DNA from: Burkholderia lata
GTDB lineage: Bacteria > Pseudomonadota > Gammaproteobacteria > Burkholderiales > Burkholderiaceae
Direction: 5' to 3'
Length of the DNA stretch: 64,000 nt
Assembly: GCF_902499335.1 (NCBI RefSeq)
Contig: NZ_CABVQK010000001.1
Span: 186,001 to 250,000 of the forward strand
How positions within the stretch are numbered: position 1 is the first letter of the stretch; each line of letters opens with the position of its first letter. Positions 52,430 through 61,663 of this stretch are shown here, piece by piece. Below the pieces are notes generated by a model. It was not told the origin of the DNA. It made no database searches and saw only the letters and a list, made by a program, of their open reading frames with translations. Both the position numbers and the translations under genes were made by a program.

Positions 52430-53881
52430 ATGGATACGACCACCCCCACCCCTGGCTTCCCGTCCGCGCTCGCCCGCGTCGTCGCGACCGTCAGCACCGG
52501 TTTCGTCGTCACGCAGCTCGACGTGACGATCGTCAACATCGCGCTCGCGCATCTCGCCGGCGACCTGCGCTTGCCGGTCGCCGGCCTGCAGTGGGTCGTC
52601 GATGCGTACACGCTCGCGTTCGCGGTACTGATGCTGTCGGGCGGCGCGCTCGGCGACCGCTTCGGCGCGCGCCGCCTGTACATCGCCGGCCTCATGCTGT
52701 TCGCGCTGGCGTCGCTCGCGTGCGGCGCCGCGAGCGCGCCCGCGATGCTGATCGCGGCGCGCGCGCTGCAGGGCGTCGGCGCCGCGGCGATGCTGCCCAA
52801 TTCGCTCGCGCTGCTCAACGACGCGTGCCGGCACGACCCGCACCTGCGTGCGCGGGCCGTCGGCTGGTGGACGGCGGCCGGTTCGATCTCGATCGCGGCC
52901 GGCCCGGTCGTCGGCGGCCTGCTGATCGCGACGTGGGGCTGGCGCGGCATCTTCCTCGTGAACCTGCCGCTGTGTGCGGCCGGGCTGGCAGCCGCCTTCG
53001 CGTGGGTACCCGCGCGCCGCGTGGCGGTGACGCCGGCCGCGTCATCCCGCGCCTCCGTCCGTGCACTCGACCTGCGCGGCCAGTTCATCGCGATCGCGAT
53101 GCTGACCGCACTGACCGGCGCCGTGATCGAATGGCGGCCGCTCGGCTTCACGCATCCGGTCGTCGCCGGCGGTTTCGCGCTGGCCGCACTCGCCGCGCTC
53201 GCATTCGTCGCGGTGGAAGCACGCACGGCCACGCCGATGCTGCCGCTGTCGCTGTTCCGCCATCGCACGTTCAGCGCGGCCGTGCTGTTCGGGATCTGCG
53301 TGAACCTCACGTACTACGGCACCGTGTTCGTGCTCGCGCTGTACCTGCAGCGCGCACGCGGCGAATCGGCGTTGCAGGCGGGCCTCGCGTTCCTGCCGCT
53401 GACGGGCGGCTTCCTGTTGTCGAACCTCGCGAGCGGCCGCGTCGTGGCGCGTCACGGCCCGCGTGCGCCGATGCTGGCGGGCGCGCTCGTCGCCGCGCTC
53501 GGTTACGGGTCGCTGCATTTCGTCGACGCATCGACGCCGCTGGCCCTCCTGCTCGTGCCGTTCCTGCTGATTCCGACGGGTATGGGGTTCGCGGTGCCGG
53601 CGATGACGACCGCCGTGCTCGCGTCGGTCGCTCCCGAACGAGCCGGCATCGCGTCGGCCGTGCTGAATACCGCGCGGCAGGCCGGCGGCGCGATGGGCGT
53701 CGCAGCATTCGGCGCGCTCGCCGGCGGTGGCGGCGCTGGGCAGGTCGTGGACGGGTTGCGGATCGAAACGGCCGTATCGGTCGCGCTGCTGGTCACCGCC
53801 GCGCTGCTCGCGACGCTGGTGCGGCACGATGCGCATCGCGGCGCGTCGCCCGCGCGTCAGGTCGTGGCGGCAGCCGATTGA
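52430..53881 (+). CDS. MFS efflux transporter (EmrB/QacA, 14 helices)
   Basis: This 483-residue protein shows the DHA2 family start (FVVTQLDVTIVNIALAHLAG) and motif A (SGGALGDRFGARRLYIAG). It has about 14 hydrophobic helices. It is likely a drug/proton antiporter. Confidence 0.92.
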   Translation: MDTTTPTPGFPSALARVVATVSTGFVVTQLDVTIVNIALAHLAGDLRLPVAGLQWVVDAYTLAFAVLMLSGGALGDRFGARRLYIAGLMLFALASLACGAASAPAMLIAARALQGVGAAAMLPNSLALLNDACRHDPHLRARAVGWWTAAGSISIAAGPVVGGLLIATWGWRGIFLVNLPLCAAGLAAAFAWVPARRVAVTPAASSRASVRALDLRGQFIAIAMLTALTGAVIEWRPLGFTHPVVAGGFALAALAALAFVAVEARTATPMLPLSLFRHRTFSAAVLFGICVNLTYYGTVFVLALYLQRARGESALQAGLAFLPLTGGFLLSNLASGRVVARHGPRAPMLAGALVAALGYGSLHFVDASTPLALLLVPFLLIPTGMGFAVPAMTTAVLASVAPERAGIASAVLNTARQAGGAMGVAAFGALAGGGGAGQVVDGLRIETAVSVALLVTAALLATLVRHDAHRGASPARQVVAAAD

Positions 53882-53894
53882 ACAACGGGTGCGG

Positions 53895-54347
53895 TCATGC
53901 GTCGCCGACCTTCTTCACAAGCGTCTCGCCGGCCTTCAACGGCCGGCCATCGTCATGCCGCAGCGCGAGCTTGCGGATTGCGCGCCCGGTACCGCGGTCG
54001 ACCAGCACCGAATGCGGCTCGCCGCGCGCGAACAGGTTCGCCTCGCCCCACTGCCGCAGCATCACGATCACCGGAAACAGTCCCTCGCCCTTCTTGGTGA
54101 GCGCGTACTCCTGATACGCGCTGCCGTCCGACGCCGGCACGACGTCGAACACGCCGGCGTCCACCAGCATCTTCAGCCGATCGGACAGGATATTGCTCGC
54201 GACGCCGAGGCTCGCGCGGAAATCGCCGAAGCGGCGCACGCCGTCGAACGCGTCGCGCACGATCAGCAACGCCCAGCGATCGCCGACGATATCGGTTGCC
54301 CGCGCCACCGGGCACGGCGAATCCGCAAGACTTTTCTGCCTGGCCAT
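53895..54347 (-). CDS. HxlR-family transcriptional regulator
   Basis: This 150-residue winged-helix protein has the HxlR signature (CPVARATDIVGDRWALLIVR, with the sensing Cys12). It is divergent from the MFS gene at 54502; the direct repeats between them are candidate binding sites. GAGAGGA lies before the ATG at 54347. Confidence 0.9.
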   Translation of the reverse strand: MARQKSLADSPCPVARATDIVGDRWALLIVRDAFDGVRRFGDFRASLGVASNILSDRLKMLVDAGVFDVVPASDGSAYQEYALTKKGEGLFPVIVMLRQWGEANLFARGEPHSVLVDRGTGRAIRKLALRHDDGRPLKAGETLVKKVGDA

Positions 54348-54440
54348 GTTCCTCTCCGCAATCTTGCCGGCCGCCTTCGCGGCAACGCCGGCCATCCGTG
54401 CACGGACATCTCGCCCGACGCACAACAGGTTGCATTTTAA

Positions 54441-54487
54441 AACTACTTTTCCTACACTCCACACCAGTTTCAATTTGCAACTACTTT
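54441..54487. promoter_or_regulatory. Direct repeat AACTACTTT, HxlR binding candidate
   Basis: Two copies, at 54441-54449 and 54479-54487, lie 38 bp apart in an AT-rich stretch between the divergent HxlR and MFS genes. Confidence 0.5.
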
Positions 54488-54501
54488 GCACGAGGGAACC
54501 C

Positions 54502-55497
54502 ATGGAGTCTTCCTGTCATACCGGCACCGTTGCATCGAACGGCCCTGCGCATGCGGCACACCCGGCCGATGGCGGCCGCTTGTCCGCGGCACGCGTCGCA
54601 TTGTTGGCCGTCTGCTGCGCGGCCAGTGTCGCAAACGTCTACTACGCGCAACCGCTGCTCGATTCGATCGCGCGGGATTTCGGTGTGTCGCAGGCGGCCG
54701 TCGGCGGCGTCATCACCGCGACGCAACTCGGCTGTGCGCTCGCCCTGCTGTTCGTCGTGCCGCTCGGCGACCTGCTGAACCGCAAGCGACTGATCACCGT
54801 GCAGCTTCTGCTGCTGACGGCGGCCTGCATCGGTGTGGCCGCATCGTCGACGCGCGTCGCACTGCTGGCAGGGATGGTCGCGGTCGGGCTGCTCGGCACC
54901 GCGATGACGCAGGGGCTGATCGCGTGCTCGGCCGCGCTCGCGGGCGCCGGCGAACGCGGGCGCGTGGTGGGCGCCGCGCAAGGTGGCGTCGTGGTCGGGT
55001 TACTGGCCGCGCGCTCGCTGGCAGGCGTCGTCACCGATATCGCGGGTTGGCGGGCCGTCTATCTGGTGTCGGGTGCCCTCGCGATCTCGATGCTCGCGCT
55101 GGGCGCGGCGGCGGCGGCCCGCGCGGGCCGGCTCGCGGACCGCGGGCGCGGCGAAGCGACGACCGGCGTCGCGCTCGCACTGCTCGCGTGCTCCTGGCTA
55201 CCGCTCGCGTTCGGCGATACGTCGATCGCGCTGCTGATCGTCGGCATCGTGCTGCTCGATGTCGGCGGGCAGGCGGTCCATGTCGTCAACCAGAGCATGA
55301 TTCTCGGCGCGCGGCCCGACGCGCATGCGCGCCTCGTCGGCTGCTACATGCTGTTCTATTCGGCCGGCAGCGGGCTCGGTGCGATTGCGTCGACGATGAT
55401 GTATGCGCGCGCCGGATGGACGGGCGTCTGCGTGCTCGGCGCGGTCGTGAGCGTGGCGGCGCTCGGGGTCTGGGCCGCGACGCTCAGGCGCGCGTGA
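54502..55497 (+). CDS. MFS transporter with apparent internal deletion
   Basis: This 331-residue protein belongs to the MFS group of YnfM-like exporters (VYYAQPLLDSIARDFGVSQA). Only ten helices are visible: the sequence passes from helix 6 (WRAVYLVSGALAISMLAL) straight to the helix 8/9 loop (AARAGRLADRGRG). About 70 residues holding helices 7 and 8 are missing compared with normal members (about 400 residues). The junction near 55096-55120 is a GCG-repeat-like run that could cause slippage. The frame is intact, but the product is probably non-functional or altered. Confidence 0.8.
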   Translation: MESSCHTGTVASNGPAHAAHPADGGRLSAARVALLAVCCAASVANVYYAQPLLDSIARDFGVSQAAVGGVITATQLGCALALLFVVPLGDLLNRKRLITVQLLLLTAACIGVAASSTRVALLAGMVAVGLLGTAMTQGLIACSAALAGAGERGRVVGAAQGGVVVGLLAARSLAGVVTDIAGWRAVYLVSGALAISMLALGAAAAARAGRLADRGRGEATTGVALALLACSWLPLAFGDTSIALLIVGIVLLDVGGQAVHVVNQSMILGARPDAHARLVGCYMLFYSAGSGLGAIASTMMYARAGWTGVCVLGAVVSVAALGVWAATLRRA

Positions 55498-55557
55498 TGC
55501 GTGCCGGCACCGCGTATCGGATGGAGAAGGCCGGCCCTTCGCGGCCGGCCGGTACGC

Positions 55558-55584
55558 GAACCGGCCGCGCACGCGCGCCGGTTC
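55558..55584. terminator. Hairpin between the MFS gene and the bce operon end
   Basis: GAACCGGC and GCCGGTTC form an 8-bp stem with an 11-base loop between converging genes. T content after it is low. Confidence 0.45.
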
Positions 55585-55623
55585 GGCTTTCGGTTCGGCG
55601 CGCAAGTAGCGCGCCGCGAGCGC

Positions 55624-56790
55624 TCAGCCTGCCGCCTGGATCGCCTCTTCGTACACGCCGGCAACGCGTCGTGCGATCACCGCGTTGTCGAAATGATCGC
55701 GCGCATAGCGCTTGCACGCGGCCTCGTCGGGCAGCGTGATCGCGCCCGACAGCGCGGCACCGAGCCCTTCCGCGATCGCGTCCGCGCCCGTGGACGGCAG
55801 CACGAGATCGTCGGACAGCCCGGCAACCGCCTCCGGCAGCCCGCCGACCGGCGTGACCAGCACCGGCGTGCCGGACGCCAGCGATTCGACGGTGATCAGC
55901 CCGAAGCCCTCGAGCGCGACCGTCGGCACGACGCTGACCGTCGCCGCGCGGTACAGCGCCGCGAGATGGTTGTCGGGCACGAAGCCGAGCAATTTCACGT
56001 TGTCCTGCAGCCCGGCCGCATCGATGCGCTGCTGCAGTTCCTCGCCGATCTTGCCCTTGCCGGCGATCAGCAGCAGCACGTCCGGGTGACGGTGCTTGAG
56101 GAGGCCGATCGCGTCGATCAGGTCCTCCAGCCCCATGCGCCGCACGAGCCGGCGCACGGCCAGTACGATCGGCCGGTCCTGCGGCAGTTGCAGCTTGTGG
56201 CGAGCCTCGGCCGGTGTGAGCGGCGTATCGAACTGCGCGGTATCGACGCAGCCGGGAATCACGCGCACGCGCGACGGATCGATCCCGTAGCGGTTCGTCA
56301 GGATCTGGCCGAACGCCTGCGACAGCACGATCAGCCGCGACGAACGCGTATAGACGGCCTGTTCGAGATAGCGCTTCGCGCGCTGGCCGAGCGACGCGGC
56401 GCCCTCGACCTGGCTTTCGTCGGCCCACGGCCCCTGGAAGTGCGACACCTGCGGAATCCCGCGCATGACGTCGAGGCCCGGGAACGTGTACAGCGCGAAG
56501 TGCGACGAGATCACGTCCGGCCGCTCGCTGCGGACCTCCTCGCGCAGCGCGCGCCGCGCGGCGAGCATCCGGCGCGCGAGCGGCTCCGTTGCGGGGCCGA
56601 AGCCCTGGATCGCACCGCCCGTGTCGTCGGCGACCTTCGGCGAGCCGGCGACGAGCCCGCGCACCTCGACGCCCGCGCCCGGCAGCGCGCCGACGAGCGA
56701 GTAGTACATCCGGTCGAGGCCGCCCGCGCGTTCGGGGAACCAGTGCATGCCGATCTGCAACGATTTGATCGGCCGGGAAGATTGGGACAT
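55624..56790 (-). CDS. bceK: Glycosyltransferase family 4 (BceK-like)
   Basis: This 388-residue protein has GT-B fold features: an N-terminal acceptor half (GLDRMYYSLVGALPGAGVEV) and a C-terminal donor half with the EGFGLITVESLASGTPVLVT motif typical of GT4. It should add a sugar to the lipid-linked repeat unit. The ATG at 56790 overlaps the stop of the preceding gene. The symbol rests on gene order in the cepacian cluster. Confidence 0.82.
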   Translation of the reverse strand: MSQSSRPIKSLQIGMHWFPERAGGLDRMYYSLVGALPGAGVEVRGLVAGSPKVADDTGGAIQGFGPATEPLARRMLAARRALREEVRSERPDVISSHFALYTFPGLDVMRGIPQVSHFQGPWADESQVEGAASLGQRAKRYLEQAVYTRSSRLIVLSQAFGQILTNRYGIDPSRVRVIPGCVDTAQFDTPLTPAEARHKLQLPQDRPIVLAVRRLVRRMGLEDLIDAIGLLKHRHPDVLLLIAGKGKIGEELQQRIDAAGLQDNVKLLGFVPDNHLAALYRAATVSVVPTVALEGFGLITVESLASGTPVLVTPVGGLPEAVAGLSDDLVLPSTGADAIAEGLGAALSGAITLPDEAACKRYARDHFDNAVIARRVAGVYEEAIQAAG

Positions 56791-57974
56791 CACGTTTGCT
56801 CCTGCGTGACCGCATGCTCGACCCGCTCGAAAGCGGACGGCTGCGAGGGTTGGCCGATGCGCCGGTAAAGCGCGACATACTGGGCGCCCATGTGCGCCCA
56901 GCCGAAACGGGTCATCAGTTCGCGGGCTGCATCGCCCATCGCGCGACAGGTGTCGCGCGATGCCGCGAGCGAGCCGATCGCCTGCGCGAGCGCCGCCGAA
57001 TCGTCCGGATCCTCCAGCACGATCCCGCATTCGCGCGTGATGATTTCCGCGCCGCCCGCCGTGCGCGCGGTGACGACCGGCAGCCCGGCCGCCATCGCCT
57101 CGAGCAGCGACAGGCTCATCGCTTCGTAGCGCGACGGGAACACGTACGCGTCGACCGAGCGCATCAGCGTCGGCATGTTTTTCACGAGACCGAGGAAATG
57201 CACGCGCGAATCGATGCCGAGCACACGCGCCTCTTCCGGATACGGGCTGCCGGGCAGATAGCCGGCCACCGCCAGATGCACGTTCGCCGGCAGCTTCGTC
57301 AGCGCCTTCAGCACGGTGCCGAGGTTCTTGCGCGGCGTGCGCAGGTCGCCGACGAACAGCAGCAGGAACGCATCGTCCGGCAGCTTGAACGCCGCGCGGT
57401 CGGCCTGGGCGCCCGCGAACGCGCTGCCGTCGACACCGTTGTAGATCACGCTGATCTTGCGGCTGTCGATGCCGAGTCCGGCGATCTCGTCGGCCACCTT
57501 CTGCGAAACGGCCGTGATCGCGCGCGAGCGCTTGTACGCCCAGCGCTCGAGCGTGGTGTTCACGCGCGTATAGACATACTGGTAGGCCGACCACAGCCCC
57601 TTCGTCGGCCCGAACGGATAGTACGGACTCTTGAACCAGCCGCCGTGCACGAAGTGCGCGGTGTTCACGTCGGCCTTGATCCACGAAATGAAGCCGTTCA
57701 CGTGCAGCACGTCGTACTCGCTGCGGTGCGCGCGCAGCCAGGCCGCGCTCTTCAGCGCGAACACCTGCTGCTTGACGAGATTGGACGGCCAGAAGCCGCC
57801 GACCTTCACGGGCACCCAGCGCACGCGCGGGTCGGCCAGCAGCTCGGGCGCGACATGCGACGCGACCAGCGTGACCTCGTAGTTCTCGGCCAGCGCCGCG
57901 CGCGCGATTTCGTAATTGACGCGGCCTTGCCCGTCGTTATGTCGCACGACGTGCGTGACGATCGCGATTCTCAA
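56790..57974 (-). CDS. bceJ: Glycosyltransferase family 4 (BceJ-like)
   Basis: This 394-residue protein starts at a TTG overlapping the upstream stop, selected by GGGGAGG six bases before it and by the natural beginning RIAIVTHVVRHNDGQGRVNY. The donor-half motif SRYEAMSLSLLEAMAAGLPV is typical of GT4. It overlaps both neighbours, so it is tightly coupled in the operon. Confidence 0.85.
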   Translation of the reverse strand: MRIAIVTHVVRHNDGQGRVNYEIARAALAENYEVTLVASHVAPELLADPRVRWVPVKVGGFWPSNLVKQQVFALKSAAWLRAHRSEYDVLHVNGFISWIKADVNTAHFVHGGWFKSPYYPFGPTKGLWSAYQYVYTRVNTTLERWAYKRSRAITAVSQKVADEIAGLGIDSRKISVIYNGVDGSAFAGAQADRAAFKLPDDAFLLLFVGDLRTPRKNLGTVLKALTKLPANVHLAVAGYLPGSPYPEEARVLGIDSRVHFLGLVKNMPTLMRSVDAYVFPSRYEAMSLSLLEAMAAGLPVVTARTAGGAEIITRECGIVLEDPDDSAALAQAIGSLAASRDTCRAMGDAARELMTRFGWAHMGAQYVALYRRIGQPSQPSAFERVEHAVTQEQT

Positions 57975-59437
57975 TGTTCGCCTCCCCGTAAACGCGCGGC
58001 GGCCAGCAGGCGTTGCGCCTTTTGCCAGTGCGCCGCGGAAAGAATCGAAAAAATGGCTGTGAACATCAGCAGGCCGCCCGTGCCGATCAGCGAGTTCGTG
58101 AACACGAGCATCGCGAAGGTCGACAGGCACAGGCTCAGGCATGCGCCGACGAACTTGTCCTTGCGCAGCTTGAACGCCGCGCGCAGCGTACGCCCGAACA
58201 GCATCACGACGCCCGAGAGATACAGCAGCGTGCCGGGCCAGCCGAGCACGAACGGCACGTTCATCACGCCGCTGTCGAAGCTGCCGTACTTGCCGAGTTC
58301 GCCGCTGTCGCTCGACAGCTTCGTGGATGCGCCCGTCGCGCCCATCCCTTCGCCGGCGACGTCGGTGAATGCCGTCTGCGCGAAGGTGGCGTAGAACTTG
58401 TTGCGGTCGTCGTAGCTGCGGTCGTCCTTCAGGTTCGTGATCGACTGCAGACGCGCGCCGAGACGGTCGGCCACCGGCCCGACGGTCAGCAGCGGCACGC
58501 ACAGCCCGACCAGCACGACGCCGCTGATGAGGATCCGCATCCGCACCCGGTTGTTCGACTGCGCGAGCTGGATCGCGAGCGCGATCACCCAGCCGCCCCA
58601 CGTCGAGCGCACGAGACACAGCGCGAACGACACGAAGCCGGCCGCCCCCGCGAACCAGCGGATCTTCTGCGGCGCCGCGAGCACGAACACCAGCGCGCCC
58701 ATCATCGCGAACGCGAACGGCCCCGACGAGTTCATCGTGCTGAACACGCGCACGCCATACGGCACCGGCTCGCCCTGCGAACCCATGTCGGAACCGATCA
58801 TCCACAGCACGTCCCACTGCGGCATCACGAAGTACTGCACGACGCCGTACACGCCCATCACGAGCATGCCCCACATGAACGTCGACAGCAGCACGTCGCG
58901 GTACTCGGGGTAGTCGCGCGAGTTGACCATGATGTGAAAGCCGATCAGCACCGGGTACACCCAGTTCGCGAGATCGTAGGTCGCGGCCATCACGCCGCTC
59001 GACACGATCCCGACGAGGTACGCGTACGCGAGCCCGAACAGCATCAGCAGGATCGGGATCCCGCGCCTCTGCGCGAGCACGCGGTAATGCCGGATCAGCC
59101 CGAGGCCGGCGATCATCGTCACCGCGAGCGGCGCGACCTGGATCAGGCTCGTTGGCGTAAACGCGCCTTTCGACCAGTCGGCGAGACGCCGCACTTCCGG
59201 GCTCAGGAACCACACCCACCACATGAAGCCGACGTAGCGCGCCGGACTCTTGAAATACAGCCAGATGCCGACCGCGATGGCCAGCACCGGAAACGCGAGC
59301 GTCAGCACCTTGCCCTGGTGAATGGCGATCAGCGCGGCTGTGAACGTCCACAGCCCGGCCTGCCCGACCCAGTGCTTCGGCTCGGGAAGCCAGTTGCGGT
59401 TGCGCGACGGTGCGCGTTCGGCGGCAATCGTACTCAT
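57971..59437 (-). CDS. bceI: Wzy-like polysaccharide polymerase (BceI-like)
   Basis: This 488-residue inner membrane protein has about 11 hydrophobic helices and a large periplasmic loop region around residues 335-390, the O-antigen ligase/polymerase layout. It should join repeat units at the periplasmic face. The place between two glycosyltransferase genes matches bceI. Confidence 0.82.
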   Translation of the reverse strand: MSTIAAERAPSRNRNWLPEPKHWVGQAGLWTFTAALIAIHQGKVLTLAFPVLAIAVGIWLYFKSPARYVGFMWWVWFLSPEVRRLADWSKGAFTPTSLIQVAPLAVTMIAGLGLIRHYRVLAQRRGIPILLMLFGLAYAYLVGIVSSGVMAATYDLANWVYPVLIGFHIMVNSRDYPEYRDVLLSTFMWGMLVMGVYGVVQYFVMPQWDVLWMIGSDMGSQGEPVPYGVRVFSTMNSSGPFAFAMMGALVFVLAAPQKIRWFAGAAGFVSFALCLVRSTWGGWVIALAIQLAQSNNRVRMRILISGVVLVGLCVPLLTVGPVADRLGARLQSITNLKDDRSYDDRNKFYATFAQTAFTDVAGEGMGATGASTKLSSDSGELGKYGSFDSGVMNVPFVLGWPGTLLYLSGVVMLFGRTLRAAFKLRKDKFVGACLSLCLSTFAMLVFTNSLIGTGGLLMFTAIFSILSAAHWQKAQRLLAAARLRGGEH

Positions 59438-59447
59438 CGATCCGCTC

Positions 59448-60596
59448 TCACCGCGACGACGGGCGCGAATCCGCGAGCGGCATCGCCAGGCCCGCGGCGG
59501 CCGGCGTCCGGCGCCGGCGCAGCATGTCGCGCGTGATCCGCACGTGCTGCTCGGCGAACGCCTGCGTGGTCAGGTCGCGCTCGCGCAGGCATGCGGCGGC
59601 GGCCCGCGCGCAGCCCAGCGCCACGACCGGATCGGCCGCGAAGCGATCGGCGGCCTGGCGCATCGCCTGCGCGTCGAACGCCGGCACATAGGCAGCCGTA
59701 TCGTGCGGGAAGTAGTCGCTGAGCCCGCCGACGTCGGACACGATCATCGGCTTGCCGACGGCTGCCGCCTCGAGCATCACGGTGATGCCCGATGCATGGA
59801 AGTTCGGCCGCAGCGGCACGACGATCACGTCGGCCCACGCGTACAGCTCGTGCTGCTTCGCGAGCCCCGATGCCGAGCCGATCCTCACGTTCGGCGCATG
59901 CCACTCGCGCGGCACGCGGCGCCGCGTCGCGAGCCGCACGTCGTAACGCGCGTCGCCGCCGAACGCGGCGAGGAACGTGCGCCAGTCACGGTCGCGGTCG
60001 TTGCCGATCGCCGCGATCCGCAGCGGCCGGTTCGGTTGCCATTGCTGCGGCTCGGTGAGCGGGAAGTCCTGCGTGTTCAGCCCGTAGTACACGAACTCGG
60101 CGTCGCGCCCGAGATAGCGGCGGCACAGGTCGGCGTTGTCGCGGGCCAGCGTGGTCAGCGCGTCGGCGCGCGCGATCAGCTTGCGGTACAGCCAGCGGCG
60201 CGGGCCGCCGAAGCTGCCCCACTTGTCGAACAGCCACACGCTCTGCGCGAGCAGCAGCGGGCGCTTGCCCTGCGCACCGGCGAGTTTCAGGATCAGCGAC
60301 GCCGCAAGGTGTTCCTGCTCCGTATGCGTCCAGATCACGTCGGTGTTCAGCAGCGCGGCGCGGTTACGCCACGCATGCACGACGTCGAAGCCGAGCGCCG
60401 CCTTCAGCGCGCGGCGCGCGAGGCTGGCGACGCGGTTCTCCCCGCCGTCCTGCGAATAGGTCAGCCGGAATTCGTCGGATTCGGCATGGTGATAGCCGTA
60501 CAGGCAGCCGATGTTCTCGCCTTTCCGATAGGTGCGCGGATCGGCGCCGTAAAACAGGTGAACGTGGACATTCGTTGCAGCTTTCGTTGCAGTCAT
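59448..60596 (-). CDS. bceH: Glycosyltransferase (BceH-like)
   Basis: This 382-residue GT-B protein has a donor-half motif (FHASGITVMLEAAAVGKPMI, with E in place for sugar-nucleotide binding) and an N-terminus without a signal peptide (MTATKAATNVHVHLFYGADP). It lies 10 bases before bceI in the operon. Confidence 0.82.
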   Translation of the reverse strand: MTATKAATNVHVHLFYGADPRTYRKGENIGCLYGYHHAESDEFRLTYSQDGGENRVASLARRALKAALGFDVVHAWRNRAALLNTDVIWTHTEQEHLAASLILKLAGAQGKRPLLLAQSVWLFDKWGSFGGPRRWLYRKLIARADALTTLARDNADLCRRYLGRDAEFVYYGLNTQDFPLTEPQQWQPNRPLRIAAIGNDRDRDWRTFLAAFGGDARYDVRLATRRRVPREWHAPNVRIGSASGLAKQHELYAWADVIVVPLRPNFHASGITVMLEAAAVGKPMIVSDVGGLSDYFPHDTAAYVPAFDAQAMRQAADRFAADPVVALGCARAAAACLRERDLTTQAFAEQHVRITRDMLRRRRTPAAAGLAMPLADSRPSSR

Positions 60597-60639
60597 GCGA
60601 GCCCTCCGTGGGTGGCCGCGCGCGAGGCGCGCAGGCCGT

Positions 60640-61599
60640 TCAAGACGTCACCGGCGGCATCGCCGCACGATGGGGGGCAAGGTTCACGCGGCGGGCATCG
60701 CGCGCGCCGCGGCGCACCGCGCGCCAGTGCTCGCGGATCCGCTCGCGCTTCGCCGTATGCAACGACAGCAGCACGTGCGCGAGACCCGGATAGACGCGCG
60801 TACCGACCAGCGTCCACCACCACCACGCGATCTCGCGCCGGACCGGCGGCAGATGCTCACGCAGGATCAGGTGCATGTTGTACGCGCCGTTGCTGATCGC
60901 ATTCAGCGACGCGGCATCGCGCCGGTCGTCGTCGAAGCGCTCGGCCGGGAAATGATCGACCGCGATCGCCGGGTCGTAGACGAGCTTCCAGCCGTCGCGC
61001 TGCACATGCATGCTGAAACCCATGTCGTTGTGCACCTGCGCGCCGGCACCGCGCAGCCGCGTGTCGAAGCGCAGCCGCTCGATCGCGGCGCGGCGGTAGC
61101 TCATGTTCGCGCCTTTCAGCATGTCGACTTCGCGCATGCCGCCGACGCCGAGATGATGGTTGCCCACGATCTTGCCGGACAGCGTGAGCTGGCCGACGAG
61201 TTCACGCGATTCGTCGAGTACGCGGCCCTTCTCGTGCACCCAGTCGCGCCCGCCGACGGCGCCCACGCGCGGATCGGCAGCGAACGCCGACTCGACGCGC
61301 GCGAGCCAGTCGGGATGCGGCGCCGCATCGTCGTCGGTGATCGCGACGATGTCGCCGTTCGCCGAGTCGAGCCCCTTGTTCAGCGCGGCGACCTGGCCCG
61401 GCACGTCGACCGGCACGATGCGCAGCGGCAGCGCGCCGCCGACCGCCGGATCGGCGAGCCGTTCGTGCGTGGCATCGTCCTCCGGGCGCGCGACGACGAT
61501 CACCTCGTCGGGCAGCCGATGCTGCCGCTGCAGCGCCAGCAGGCAGCGCGCGAGGTCGGCGGGACGCCGATAGGTCGGAACGAGCACGGAAATTTTCAT
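60640..61599 (-). CDS. bceG: Glycosyltransferase family 2 (BceG-like)
   Basis: This 319-residue GT-A enzyme begins MKISVLVPTYRRPADLARCL and has the donor/metal motif ITDDDAAPHPDW near residue 95. It ends with a basic, possibly membrane-near region with a WWWW segment. The ATG at 61599 is chosen over 61629 by family start and GGAGAA upstream. Confidence 0.86.
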   Translation of the reverse strand: MKISVLVPTYRRPADLARCLLALQRQHRLPDEVIVVARPEDDATHERLADPAVGGALPLRIVPVDVPGQVAALNKGLDSANGDIVAITDDDAAPHPDWLARVESAFAADPRVGAVGGRDWVHEKGRVLDESRELVGQLTLSGKIVGNHHLGVGGMREVDMLKGANMSYRRAAIERLRFDTRLRGAGAQVHNDMGFSMHVQRDGWKLVYDPAIAVDHFPAERFDDDRRDAASLNAISNGAYNMHLILREHLPPVRREIAWWWWTLVGTRVYPGLAHVLLSLHTAKRERIREHWRAVRRGARDARRVNLAPHRAAMPPVTS

Positions 61600-61617
61600 C
61601 GTTGGTTCTCCTGTCGG

Positions 61618-61647
61618 CCGGGCGGGCAACGCTCGCTGCCCGCCCGG
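61618..61647. other. Intercistronic hairpin between bceF and bceG
   Basis: CCGGGCGGGCA and TGCCCGCCCGG form an 11-bp perfect stem with an 8-base loop, right before the bceG ribosome site. There is no T-run on the minus strand, so it is more likely an mRNA stability or processing element, or a translation attenuator, than a terminator. Confidence 0.55.
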
Positions 61648-61663
61648 TTACGTGCGATGCGGA

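Noticed and set aside
56791..57684. Fusion of the bceK frame with an upstream open stretch (686 codons in total)
   Set aside because: The upstream part is the out-of-frame shadow of bceJ; the ATG at 56790 gives the correct glycosyltransferase start.
57975..59351. Extension of the bceJ frame through the polymerase gene
   Set aside because: The TTG at 57974 has a good ribosome site and family start, and the extension is antiparallel-like junk inside bceI.
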